Under the pieces are notes generated by a model. The model ran no database searches and was not told where the DNA came from. It saw only the letters and a list, made by a program, of their open reading frames with translations. Positions 14,784-22,578 of a stretch of DNA of 32,323 nucleotides are shown in pieces. The position numbers and the translations under genes were made by a program. Source of the stretch: Gammaproteobacteria bacterium. GTDB lineage: Bacteria > Pseudomonadota > Gammaproteobacteria > Steroidobacterales > Steroidobacteraceae. The first letter of the stretch is position 1; every line of letters starts with the position of its first letter. The stretch spans positions 1 to 32,323 of the forward strand of contig JANYLM010000060.1 of assembly GCA_025357835.1 (NCBI GenBank), given 5' to 3'.

Positions 14784-15887
14784 ATGAACGTTAAATTCTT
14801 CAGCGCCTCACGGACCCCTCCTCTCCGGAAAGGGGCTCAAGCGCTCGCCGGGATCGCCTGGATCGCCGCCGCTTTTTGCGGGCCCTGTCTCGCCGACGAC
14901 AGTCATCAGGTTCCACTGGTGGAATTCCTCACGGTGATGACGGCCATCGTGAGCGAGAACCAGGGCGATTACGAAGCCGTCAAGGTGTTCCGCGATCTGA
15001 CTCCGGCTAGCGTGAGGATCACGGTCTCCGGTGAGGCGCCCGATGACTCGGGCGAGGTGCGGGAGATCACGGTGACGCGGGTCGTGCGGCGCGAGGATCT
15101 GCGCAACGCGAAGACTTTGCGCACCTACTTTCACGAATTCGATCCGCAGGAATTGCCGGGCACGGCGCCGATGTTTTCGGCGGCGATGGTGAATGACGTG
15201 CGCTCGACGGGACAGACGCATGCGGCCTACCTCGAGATCGAGCCCGAATTCGGCACCACCGTCGTCTCGCGCACCATGACGGGCACCTTGAAGCGCGTCG
15301 GTACTGGCCCGTTCACGGTCACCGTGCCGGTGAACGGAGAGCCCCAGCCGCTGCGCGTATTGCATGTGGCCGGACGCCTCGCCGACGACGGCGATGGTGC
15401 GGACTTCGACTACGTCGTGCTCGACGATCCCGACAATCCACTGATACTGCGCAGCAAGGGACCGGAATTCTCCACCTCGGTGACGAGAATCGAATTTCCG
15501 CTGCCGGCAGCCGCCGCGGGATCGCTCGAGAACCGTTTGGCGAAGGACCGGCAGGCGCTCGTGTATGGAATCTATTTCAAGTTCAACCGGGCGGACATCA
15601 GGCCCGTGTCGGAGCCTGTGCTCAAGGAGATCGCCGGCATTCTGAAGAAGAACCCGGATTGGAAACTTACCATCGTGGGTCACACCGACAACGTTGGCCG
15701 CGATGCGGCCAATTTGGACCTGTCGCGCCGGCGTGCGCAATCTGTCAAGGCTGCGCTCGTCGAGCGCTACGGCATCGACGGCAGCCGATTGACGACCGGC
15801 GGCTACGGTGCCTCCCAACCGCAGGCCAAGAACGACACGCCGCAAGGGCGCGCCCGCAATCGGCGGGTGGAGCTGACGCGGCAATGA
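14784..15887 (+). CDS. OmpA-family periplasmic protein (module B)
   Basis: The protein has 367 residues starting MNVKFFSASR with a signal peptide that ends near PCLA before DDSHQ; no lipobox Cys is placed as in the module A paralogue. A beta-rich middle (PFTVTVPVNGEPQPLRV; DFDYVVLDDPDNPLILRSKG) precedes a C-terminal OmpA peptidoglycan-binding domain: GIYFKFNRADIRPVSEPVL, GHTDNVGRDAANLDLSRRRA, and RGRARNRRVELTRQ at the end. It shares architecture and many residues with the lipoprotein at 5956-7203, so the two are paralogues serving the two modules. It starts 3 bases after the previous gene and overlaps the next one. Confidence 0.87.
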   Translation: MNVKFFSASRTPPLRKGAQALAGIAWIAAAFCGPCLADDSHQVPLVEFLTVMTAIVSENQGDYEAVKVFRDLTPASVRITVSGEAPDDSGEVREITVTRVVRREDLRNAKTLRTYFHEFDPQELPGTAPMFSAAMVNDVRSTGQTHAAYLEIEPEFGTTVVSRTMTGTLKRVGTGPFTVTVPVNGEPQPLRVLHVAGRLADDGDGADFDYVVLDDPDNPLILRSKGPEFSTSVTRIEFPLPAAAAGSLENRLAKDRQALVYGIYFKFNRADIRPVSEPVLKEIAGILKKNPDWKLTIVGHTDNVGRDAANLDLSRRRAQSVKAALVERYGIDGSRLTTGGYGASQPQAKNDTPQGRARNRRVELTRQ

Positions 15888-16405
15888 TGCGCTTCAAGCC
15901 CCTCGTCGCCGCCGCGACTCTCGGCGCCCTCGCCGTCCTGCTGAGCGCGGGCTGTAATTCCGCCAAGAAGCCGGCCAACGTCGATGCCGTAGCGCCCGCC
16001 CCGAAGGCGGCCGAACCAGTGAAACAAGCATCCGCCTGCGAAATGGTCACCCAATCCGAGATGTCGGCGATTCTCGGCGTGGCGGTGGCCGCCAAGGACA
16101 CGACCCACTCCGCGGGCGAGACAACCTGCACCTATTCGGCGCCTTCCGGATTCCCGACTGTGCAAATGGAAGTTGACTGGGGAGATGGCGAAGCCGCGAT
16201 GGGCGCCTTCGCGATGCTCAACCGCAACGAGCCCGGCATCGGCAATCCCTATGACGGGGTCGGCGATCAGGCGGTGGCGATCGGACCCACCCTCATGATC
16301 AGGATGGGCGAGGATCTCATGAAACTGGTTTTTTCCGGCGTGGACGATGCGCCGGCGAAGGCCCGGAAGATCTTCCAGACGGCGAAGCCACGATTGTCTC
16401 CATGA
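15884..16405 (+). CDS. Small lipoprotein, DUF3558-like
   Basis: The protein has 173 residues starting MMRFKPLVAA (ATG at 15884, or the next codon at 15887). A lipobox LSAGC places the lipidated Cys at 24. After a short Ala/Pro linker the mature domain begins CEMVTQSEMSAILGVAV and has TTCTYSAP about 40 residues later, a two-Cys pattern with a Leu-Gly step that resembles DUF3558-type lipoproteins. Its start overlaps the stop of the ompA gene (ATGATG across TGA), so it is translationally coupled and is the third gene of the P3 operon. Function unknown; likely an outer-membrane partner of the OmpA-family protein. Confidence 0.75.
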   Translation: MMRFKPLVAAATLGALAVLLSAGCNSAKKPANVDAVAPAPKAAEPVKQASACEMVTQSEMSAILGVAVAAKDTTHSAGETTCTYSAPSGFPTVQMEVDWGDGEAAMGAFAMLNRNEPGIGNPYDGVGDQAVAIGPTLMIRMGEDLMKLVFSGVDDAPAKARKIFQTAKPRLSP

Positions 16406-16500
16406 AAAAACTCTTGACCGGAAAACCCGACAAGGCGACGGCCCAGGCGCAGCACACGCCACTATCAAGGCCTTGCGACCCGCCTGTAAGTGACTGCTAA
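16402..16500 (+). CDS. Possible 32-aa ORF overlapping the lipoprotein stop
   Basis: An ATG overlapping the preceding stop (ATGA) opens a frame starting MKKLLTGKPD and ending PPVSDC. It could be translationally coupled, but the composition is not distinctive and no family is known. The remaining 146 bases before the sigma gene contain no gene I can support, and no copy of the TGTCC-N17-CGTC promoter. Confidence 0.2.
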   Translation: MKKLLTGKPDKATAQAQHTPLSRPCDPPVSDC

Positions 16501-16646
16501 CGCTCAAGATTATTCAAGCTATTACGTGCGGCCGCCGGCAGCGCCCACGCGAACGATCGTGACCCGTTGCCTTGTGCCCCACCCTCATCTCTGGCTTACT
16601 CTCGAGCAACTGCCGGGAGCTCCTCCGGCGCATATTCTTGGGCGCG

Positions 16647-17213
16647 ATGGACGACGAGAAGGCTGCCGAATTATCGAAAATCCTCGCGTCGGCGACCGGC
16701 GGAGACCGCGCCGCCATCGACCAACTGTACGGCATCCTGTACCCCGAGCTTCGCGCACTGGCTCACCAGCGTGTGCGGGGCTCGAGCAACGCGGTGGTGC
16801 TCGACACCACGTCGTTGGTTCACGAGTCGTATCTTCGGTTCGTGAAGGCCGGCAAAATTGCCGTGGAAAGTCACAAGCAGTTCCTTGCCTATGCGGCGCA
16901 CGTCATGCGCTCCGTCGTTGTGGACTACGTCCGGCACGCCCAGGCGCAGCGGCGCGGCGGCAAGAGCGTGCATATCACTCTGGATACCAATCTCGCGGAG
17001 TCGATCGAGTCTCCGGTCGATGAAATCATCCGGATCAACGATCTGCTCGACGAACTCGCGCTGGTCGATGGCCGGCTCGTGAGCGTCGTCGAAATGCGCT
17101 ACTTCGCCGCTCTCGACAACGAGCAAATTGCCGAATGCCTCGGGGTGACGGACCGCACGGTGCGCCGTGATCTCGAAAAAGTGCGATTGCTGTTGCTCGA
17201 TGCAATCGGCTAG
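16647..17213 (+). CDS. ECF-type RNA polymerase sigma factor of the kinase-linked class
   Basis: The protein has 188 residues from ATG 16647 (MDDEKAAELS); a longer TTG start at 16572 is less likely. Region 2 includes QLYGILYPELRALAHQRV and LDTTSLVHESYLRF, the signature of the TIGR02999 group (ECF43-like), usually written as PTALVHEAYLRL. Region 4 has the helix-turn-helix NEQIAECLGVTDRTVRRDLE (about 158-177). In this class, cognate Ser/Thr kinases activate the sigma factor by phosphorylating a Thr in region 2, as described for EcfK/PknS of Xanthomonas and EcfP/PknT of Vibrio. Thr54 or Thr55 here is the equivalent candidate, by inference. The kinase gene follows 21 bases later, and no anti-sigma gene is seen. 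Confidence 0.9.
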   Translation: MDDEKAAELSKILASATGGDRAAIDQLYGILYPELRALAHQRVRGSSNAVVLDTTSLVHESYLRFVKAGKIAVESHKQFLAYAAHVMRSVVVDYVRHAQAQRRGGKSVHITLDTNLAESIESPVDEIIRINDLLDELALVDGRLVSVVEMRYFAALDNEQIAECLGVTDRTVRRDLEKVRLLLLDAIG

Positions 17214-17234
17214 GCGGGTGCGCCGCCCTTCGTC

Positions 17235-20090
17235 ATGAAGCGCTCGACCGGCGAGTATGCCGTGCTCCTGGCGCTCTTGGACGAGGCGCTCGACCTCGAC
17301 ATCGCGGCGCGCGACGCCTGGCTCGACGCGCTGCCCGAATCGCGCGTCCACCTGCGGCCCACGTTACAGCGCATGCTGTCGGAAACCTTGGCGCCGGAAC
17401 CGGCGTTCGGCAGCGGCCTGCAGGAGCAAATTGCCGCCGCCGTGCACGATGCCGTTGCGCAACCGGAGAGCGCTGACCTCAAGCAGGGCGAGCATGTCGG
17501 CCCTTACGAACTGGTGCGCGAAATAGGCCGAGGCGGCATGGGCTTCGTGTGGTTGGCCAATCGGGCGGACGGCGCCTTCAAACGAGCGGTCGCCCTGAAG
17601 CTTCCCTTTGCGACGTGGACCGGGCGCCTCAGCGAGAGGATGGCGCGCGAGCGGGACATCCTGGCAGGTCTCGAGCATCCGAACATCGCCCGCTTCTATG
17701 ATGCGGGTGTCGATGCGCTGGGGCGTCCATTCATGGCGATGGAGTATGTCGAGGGCCAGGCGATCGATGTCTACTGCCGCGTGCGGAATCTGTCGATTCC
17801 CGAGCGTCTGTCCCTCATTCTCGATGTTGCCAAAGCCGTGGCGTACGCCCATTCGAAGCTCGTCGTTCATCGAGATCTCAAGCCCGCCAACATGCTGGTC
17901 ACCGCGACGGGCGCGGTACGGCTGCTCGATTTCGGGATCGCGAAGCTCATCGAAGGCGACACCTTTCGGGCGTCGAACGAGACGCAATTCGCGGGGCGCC
18001 TGCTCACGCCGGACTATGCGTCGCCGGAACAGATCCGCGGCGAGCCCATCGGCACCGCCGCCGATATTTATTCTCTCGCGGTGGTGACCTATGAATTACT
18101 CACCGGCACCCGGCCGTATCGATTGAAGCGGCAAAGTGCGGCACAACTCGAGGAAGCCATCGCTAAGTTCGATCCGCCGAGCGCAAGCGATTCGGCGCAG
18201 GACAAGACGCTCAAGCGTCAATTGCGGGGCGATCTCGACGCCATATTGAACATGGCGATGAAGAAGAATCCGGCTGAACGCTACGCGACCGTGGATGCGT
18301 TCGCGAGCGACCTGCAGCGCCATCTGGGCGGCCAAACGGTGCTGGCGCGCCCGGATGGCACGCTCTATCGACTGCGCAAGTTGGCAAGCCGCCACCGCGT
18401 CACCGTAAGTGCGGGCGTCGCGGTGATTCTCGCGCTGGTCGCCGCCACGGCGTTCTCGTTGATGCAGGCCCGCGAGGCGAAGCGGCAGGCGGAACGGGCG
18501 ACGGCGACCAAGAACTTTCTGCTCGGTGTCTTTCGGGCCAACGATCCGCGCATTGCCTCGGACCGGCCCCGCGGCGAGATAACGGCCCGCGAATTGCTCA
18601 ACATCGGTTCCGCACGCATCGAAAAGGATTTCACCGGACAACCTGAGCTGCAGATCGAATTGCTCGGTCTGACCGCCGACATGTACGACTACATGTCCGA
18701 CGAGGAACACTACGCGGCGGCACAGAGCCGCCGCATCGAACTGGCCCGGGCGTATTACGGCTCAACCCATCCCATCGTCATCCAAGGCTTGTTGAATGAA
18801 ATCGATGCCGCTTGCGTGCGTGAAGACTATCCCCGGGCCAATCGACTGTTGGACGAAACGGACCTCCTGCTGAAGAAGGCGGGCCTCGACGACAGCGTGA
18901 TGCGCGCGACGTGGTGGCGCGAAAGGGCGCGCGCGATCGGTGGTTTGGGTCCCGACTACGAACTTGCACTCCGGCAGGCGCTCGCTCTATACGCCAAGGT
19001 GGCGCCGCTCAGCAACGACTACGCTGCGGCGCTCAGCATGGCGTCGCTCGTTCAAACCGAACAAGGCAACAATGCGCAGGCCGCTCAATTGACCATGCAG
19101 GCACTGGCCATCGCGGAAGCCGCGCCCAATCGCGACGATTCGAGCATCGCGGACTATTCGTACAATCTTGCGAGGGATCAGGAGAGGCTGGGGGATTTCG
19201 CCGCCGCGGAAGGCACCTATGCGCGCGCCGAAATGCAGGCAAGAAAAACCTACGGTGAGCACAATACGGTGTTTTGGTGGTCCGTTGCCCACCACGCGCA
19301 GCTTCTGCATCAGCGCGGGAAAAGAGACGCTGCCCATGTCCTGTTCGCGCAGCTGTTGGCGGCGATTCCGGCGGACTGGACCACCAATAGCGGCGACAGG
19401 GTGGCACGCGAGACTTACGCGGAATGCCTGGCGGCGGAAGGACGCCCCCGGGACGCAGCTCCCATCTTCGAAGCCAACTACCAGTACTATGTTGCACACG
19501 GCCGCGCCGATTTCGGGGTCAGGGAAGTGCGGCGAAAACTCGGCGACGCGTATGATCGGCTCGGACGCATCGGCGAGGCGCGCGCGCTGTTGCAGGCGGC
19601 GCGCGACGAATCGGTCGCCAAGGACGACGCCTCGTCGCCGTGGGCCGTGCGCATGCGCGAGCGCTGGGGGAGATTCCTGCTCGACCACTCCGAAGCGGGC
19701 GATCCAGACTTCACCGCGGCCGAGCTCGAGTTCAACGCAGTGCTGAAACGCGCCGCGAACCGGCCGCTGGTGGAACCCGCCCTCGCTCATTCGGGGCTTG
19801 CCCGCATCGCCGCCGCGCGCGGCGACGACGCCCTCGCGCTGCGCGAAAGCGGCCGGGCGCTGACCGCCTTGGACAGGGTGACAGGACTCTACGACGTGCG
19901 CGTGCAGCCTCGACTGTGGCTGGTGCACAGCACGCTCCTGCTTCGCAGCGGCGACCGAACCGCGGCGCGTCAATGGGCCGACAAGGCGCTCGAGGCCAGC
20001 CTCCGGTATGACGATCCGATGAGTACCGCCATCGCGGCGGCCCGAGACTCGGTGCGCCTGGCCGACGCGGTACCCATCACGAATTACTGA
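17235..20090 (+). CDS. Membrane-anchored Ser/Thr protein kinase with TPR-like C-terminal domain
   Basis: The protein has 951 residues. The kinase domain spans about 91-365, with the glycine loop GRGGMG (98-103), Lys122 in VALKLP, Glu139, HRDLKPAN (212-219), the DFG of LDFGIAK (232-234) and SPEQ (263-266); all catalytic residues are present. A single membrane segment lies at about 389-408. The remaining ~540 residues are helical with repeated A-A-x-x-x-Y/L patterns typical of TPR arrays (for example AAEGTYARAEMQARKTYGEH), and would be periplasmic if the topology is standard. An N-terminal ~85-residue helical region precedes the kinase. It is encoded directly after the ECF sigma factor, so phosphorylation of that sigma factor is the likely job. 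Confidence 0.92.
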   Translation: MKRSTGEYAVLLALLDEALDLDIAARDAWLDALPESRVHLRPTLQRMLSETLAPEPAFGSGLQEQIAAAVHDAVAQPESADLKQGEHVGPYELVREIGRGGMGFVWLANRADGAFKRAVALKLPFATWTGRLSERMARERDILAGLEHPNIARFYDAGVDALGRPFMAMEYVEGQAIDVYCRVRNLSIPERLSLILDVAKAVAYAHSKLVVHRDLKPANMLVTATGAVRLLDFGIAKLIEGDTFRASNETQFAGRLLTPDYASPEQIRGEPIGTAADIYSLAVVTYELLTGTRPYRLKRQSAAQLEEAIAKFDPPSASDSAQDKTLKRQLRGDLDAILNMAMKKNPAERYATVDAFASDLQRHLGGQTVLARPDGTLYRLRKLASRHRVTVSAGVAVILALVAATAFSLMQAREAKRQAERATATKNFLLGVFRANDPRIASDRPRGEITARELLNIGSARIEKDFTGQPELQIELLGLTADMYDYMSDEEHYAAAQSRRIELARAYYGSTHPIVIQGLLNEIDAACVREDYPRANRLLDETDLLLKKAGLDDSVMRATWWRERARAIGGLGPDYELALRQALALYAKVAPLSNDYAAALSMASLVQTEQGNNAQAAQLTMQALAIAEAAPNRDDSSIADYSYNLARDQERLGDFAAAEGTYARAEMQARKTYGEHNTVFWWSVAHHAQLLHQRGKRDAAHVLFAQLLAAIPADWTTNSGDRVARETYAECLAAEGRPRDAAPIFEANYQYYVAHGRADFGVREVRRKLGDAYDRLGRIGEARALLQAARDESVAKDDASSPWAVRMRERWGRFLLDHSEAGDPDFTAAELEFNAVLKRAANRPLVEPALAHSGLARIAAARGDDALALRESGRALTALDRVTGLYDVRVQPRLWLVHSTLLLRSGDRTAARQWADKALEASLRYDDPMSTAIAAARDSVRLADAVPITNY

Positions 20091-20100
20091 GCAGGCCGGT

Positions 20101-21186
20101 AAATAGTGTGTAGATTTAGGTCAGGCGGCATGGCGAACGTGTTTTTCTTGGAAAAGATTGCGAATGATCTGTGGCTGTCGTTGACGGCGATACAAGTGAC
20201 TGCGCACGCCAGTCATCATCTCCGCTCGGTTGCTCGGCCGACTTTTCCCCAAGGCGTTGGTTTTGACATCCTGGTTCAAAAGCTCGTCGGGGTTCAGTTC
20301 TGGGCAATAGCCTGGCAGACGGATCAAACGGAGCTGCTCAGCGTTCGCCTCGACAAACTCCTTAGCAACAACCGAGCGGTGTACGGGATGACCGTCAACG
20401 ATCAGATAGACCTTGCCCGCCGCCTGCTTGAGCAACCGTTGCATGAAGTGAACGAACAAGCGGCCGTCAAACTTGCCGTGGAACACCATGAAGGCCAGGT
20501 GCCCGCGATTGGTAATCGCGGAGATCATATTGCAGCCGAACCTCTGGCCCGTGGCGCGCACCAGCGGCGTCTGCCCCAACAGCGAATAACTGGTTCCGCT
20601 CACATGATCGCTGCGCAGGCCCATCTCGTCGCCCCAGTAAATCACGGCCTTTTCCTGCTTCGCTTGGGCTGCAATGGCCGGATACTCATGCCGCAACCAG
20701 CGCGACATCGCTGCATCGTTGCGCTCGTACGCGCGGCGCACCGGTTTCTGTGGACTCATGCCCCAACTCTTCAAATACCGGCCCACCGTAGTCAGAGACA
20801 CGGTGACGTCGTACTCACGCTCAATCAAGCTCACTACTGCAGCTCGCGTCCACAAATAAAACGGCAACTTCAGCTGGTCCGGCAAGGTGTCGATGATCAT
20901 CTGACGTATCCGCTTAGCTCGCGCGCCGTTCAACCGACCTTCCCCAGTCCGGCGACCCCGGCGCTTGAGCTTCAACGCTCGCAGGCCGCCGTCTTTATCC
21001 AGGGCCATCCACTTGTTCGCCGCTCTGAGGCTCACGCCGAAGACCCGCGCGGCCTCGGTCTGGCTCATACCGCGGCGCACCGCGTGCACCAGCGAACGAC
21101 GCACATGCGCCAACGCCGACGAATCCAATTTACGAGCATCGCTTTTGCTTGCCATGCCCGAAAGTATACCATATTACGCACTATTT
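20101..21186 (-). mobile_element. IS630-family insertion sequence
   Basis: An element of about 1.09 kb. The left end AAATAGTGTGTA (20101-20112) and the complement of the right end, AAATAGTGCGTA (21175-21186), match at 11 of 12 positions. IS630 elements duplicate TA. If the element proper starts at AATAGTG, the left flank is TA but the right flank is TG, so the duplication is not intact. It lies only 10 bases after the kinase stop and adjoins the truncated kdpE-like fragment. Confidence 0.8.
20121..21155 (-). CDS. IS630-family transposase
   Basis: The protein has 344 residues, apparently full length. The N-terminal helix-turn-helix region (SQTEAARVFGVSLRAANKWM, 31-50) is followed by a second HTH-like part (LTTVGRYLKSWGMSP). 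The DDE catalytic triad is visible: Asp176 in WGDEMG, Asp254 in VDGHPVH and Glu291 in NPDELLN, with the D-E spacing usual for the family. The stop lies 20 bases inside the left inverted repeat and the start about 20 bases inside the right one. It is probably active or recently active. Confidence 0.92.
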   Translation of the reverse strand: MASKSDARKLDSSALAHVRRSLVHAVRRGMSQTEAARVFGVSLRAANKWMALDKDGGLRALKLKRRGRRTGEGRLNGARAKRIRQMIIDTLPDQLKLPFYLWTRAAVVSLIEREYDVTVSLTTVGRYLKSWGMSPQKPVRRAYERNDAAMSRWLRHEYPAIAAQAKQEKAVIYWGDEMGLRSDHVSGTSYSLLGQTPLVRATGQRFGCNMISAITNRGHLAFMVFHGKFDGRLFVHFMQRLLKQAAGKVYLIVDGHPVHRSVVAKEFVEANAEQLRLIRLPGYCPELNPDELLNQDVKTNALGKSRPSNRAEMMTGVRSHLYRRQRQPQIIRNLFQEKHVRHAA

Positions 21187-21196
21187 GATGCACGGA

Positions 21197-21526
21197 TCAG
21201 TAAGTGACGTCCGGATAATTGCGCATGTCGTTCTGACCAGGCGATTCTGCAGGGGGCTCTGCATCGTCGATGTTTAAACGGTAACCCACGCCGGCTTCCG
21301 TGATCAAAAAACACGGCTGGCGCGGATCGGGTTCCATCTTTTGTCGAAGCTGTTTGACATATGAGCGTAAGCCGCGCGTATCGCTCTGTCGGTCCGGACC
21401 CCACACCTCGGTGATGAGTTGCTTATGCGTGACTATCATTCCGGCGTTTCGGGCCAAACATTCGATCAATCGATATTTGAGCGGAGTGCGATGCACGGAG
21501 CCGTTCGCGTTCACCGCCTTGCGGGT
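21197..21526 (-). pseudogene. C-terminal fragment of a KdpE-like response regulator
   Basis: About 109 residues at the 3' end of a minus-strand frame match the winged-helix output domain of KdpE/OmpR-type regulators: TPLKYRLIECLARNAG, THKQLITEVWGP, GLRSYVKQLRQKMEPDP and ITEAGVGYRL. The receiver domain is missing. Upstream of about 21526 the frame runs antisense through a permease gene and is not regulator sequence. The C-terminus carries a tail of about 25 residues past GYRL, ending beside the IS630 right end. No kdpFABCD gene is present. A dead remnant. Confidence 0.75.
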
Positions 21527-21529
21527 CGC

Positions 21530-21848
21530 CAGCCGATCAGCGTCGTGCAGCGCACCCGCGAGATCGGCATCCTGCGGGCAATGGGCACCCGCCAGCGACA
21601 GATGCTTCAGGTCTTCCTGGTGCAGGGCGCGGTGCTGGGCTTCGCAGGTTCCGCGCTCGGGGCGCTGGCAGGATGGGGGCTGGTGGGGGTGTTCAACACC
21701 TTCGGCCCGAAGCTGTTCTATACCCCGGTGGCCCCGTCGCTGGTACCGATCTCGATGGCCATTGCCACGATCACCGGCACGGTATCGGCGGCGGTGCCGG
21801 CGGCGTGCGGCGCGGCTCGATCCCGTGGTGGCGATCCGCCATGTCTGA
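21530..21848 (+). pseudogene. C-terminal fragment of an FtsX-type ABC permease, frameshifted
   Basis: From about 21539 the plus strand encodes SVVQRTREIGILRAMGTRQR, the highly conserved cytoplasmic motif of FtsX/MacB/LolC permeases, followed by membrane segments (VFLVQGAVLGFAGSALGALAG) and PSLVPISMAIATITG. Near 21795-21810 the frame changes: the expected ending RAARLDPVVAIRHV is found one frame over and stops at 21846-21848, overlapping the ATPase start. The N-terminal three quarters of the permease is missing, the break lying within about 15 bases of the kdpE-like fragment. Not functional as it stands. Confidence 0.75.
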
Positions 21849-22578
21849 GGGCAACTCAGAAATGCGGCGTGACGAGGAGGTACTGCGGCTGGCCGGTCTG
21901 CGCAAGTCGTACAACGTGGGCCTGCCCACGGAGATCGAGGTGCTGCATGGCCTCGACCTTTCCATCCGGCGCCGCGACTTCGCCTCGCTGATCGGTCCTT
22001 CCGGATCCGGCAAGAGCACATTGCTGAACCTGTTGGGCTTGCTCGATTCCCCGACTGCGGGAGACCTGTACCCGCTGGGCCGCGCCACGCGCAAGCTGGA
22101 TGACGAGGCGCGCACCGCGCTGCGTGCCGAGGCGCTGGGATTCGTGTTCCAGTTCCATCACCTGATCCCGGCGTTCAGCGCACCGGAGAACGTGATGATG
22201 CCGCTGCTGGTGTCGAAGGGGCGCCCGTCCCAGGACACCCTCGAGCGCGCGCGCGGCCTGCTCAAGCAGGTGAAACTGGAGTCGTTCGCCGACCGCAAGC
22301 CTGGGGAGCTAATGGGCGGGCAGCAGCAGCGGGTAGCCATCGCGCGGGCGCTGATCACGCGCCCGCCACTGCTGCTGGCCGACGAGCCCACCGGCAATCT
22401 CGATACGAAGACGGCTGGGGGCGTGTTCGAGCTGTTCCGGCACTTCAACCGGGAATACGGCTGCGCGGTGCTCATCGTCACCCACGACCCGCGGCTGTCC
22501 GAGACCTGCGACCGCACCATCCAGCTGGTGGACGGGACCATCGTCAGCGATGTGAGTCGTGCCGCGGCAGCCAGTTGA
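21841..22578 (+). CDS. ABC transporter ATP-binding protein (LolD/MacB type)
   Basis: The protein has 245 residues starting MSEGNSEMRR. Walker A is GPSGSGKST, the Q-loop region is FVFQFHHLIP, Walker B is LLLADEPTGNLD and the switch His is in IVTHDP. The signature reads LMGGQQQR where the family has LSGGQQQR; the conserved Ser that contacts ATP is replaced by Met. Such ATPases partner with FtsX-type permeases in lipoprotein release or macrolide-type export, but the permease just upstream is truncated and frameshifted. The start overlaps the permease end (ATGTCTGA), the usual operon layout. With its partner gone and its signature changed it may be decaying, although its frame is intact. Confidence 0.85.
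   Translation: MSEGNSEMRRDEEVLRLAGLRKSYNVGLPTEIEVLHGLDLSIRRRDFASLIGPSGSGKSTLLNLLGLLDSPTAGDLYPLGRATRKLDDEARTALRAEALGFVFQFHHLIPAFSAPENVMMPLLVSKGRPSQDTLERARGLLKQVKLESFADRKPGELMGGQQQRVAIARALITRPPLLLADEPTGNLDTKTAGGVFELFRHFNREYGCAVLIVTHDPRLSETCDRTIQLVDGTIVSDVSRAAAAS

Noticed and set aside
14808-15884. 358-codon minus-strand open frame antisense to the module B ompA gene
   Set aside because: It mirrors the coding strand of a clear OmpA-family gene, is very rich in Arg and His and has no recognisable domain; a GC-rich shadow frame.
16406-16646. A fifth copy of the ECF-type promoter before the sigma gene
   Set aside because: No TGTCC element with a CGTC box 17 bases downstream is present in this interval.
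18987-19973. 328-codon minus-strand open frame inside the kinase gene
   Set aside because: Shadow of the TPR-like region of the kinase; no domain and no ribosome site.
20106-21188. 360-codon plus-strand open frame across the IS630 element
   Set aside because: Antisense to a transposase with a complete DDE triad; no domain of its own.
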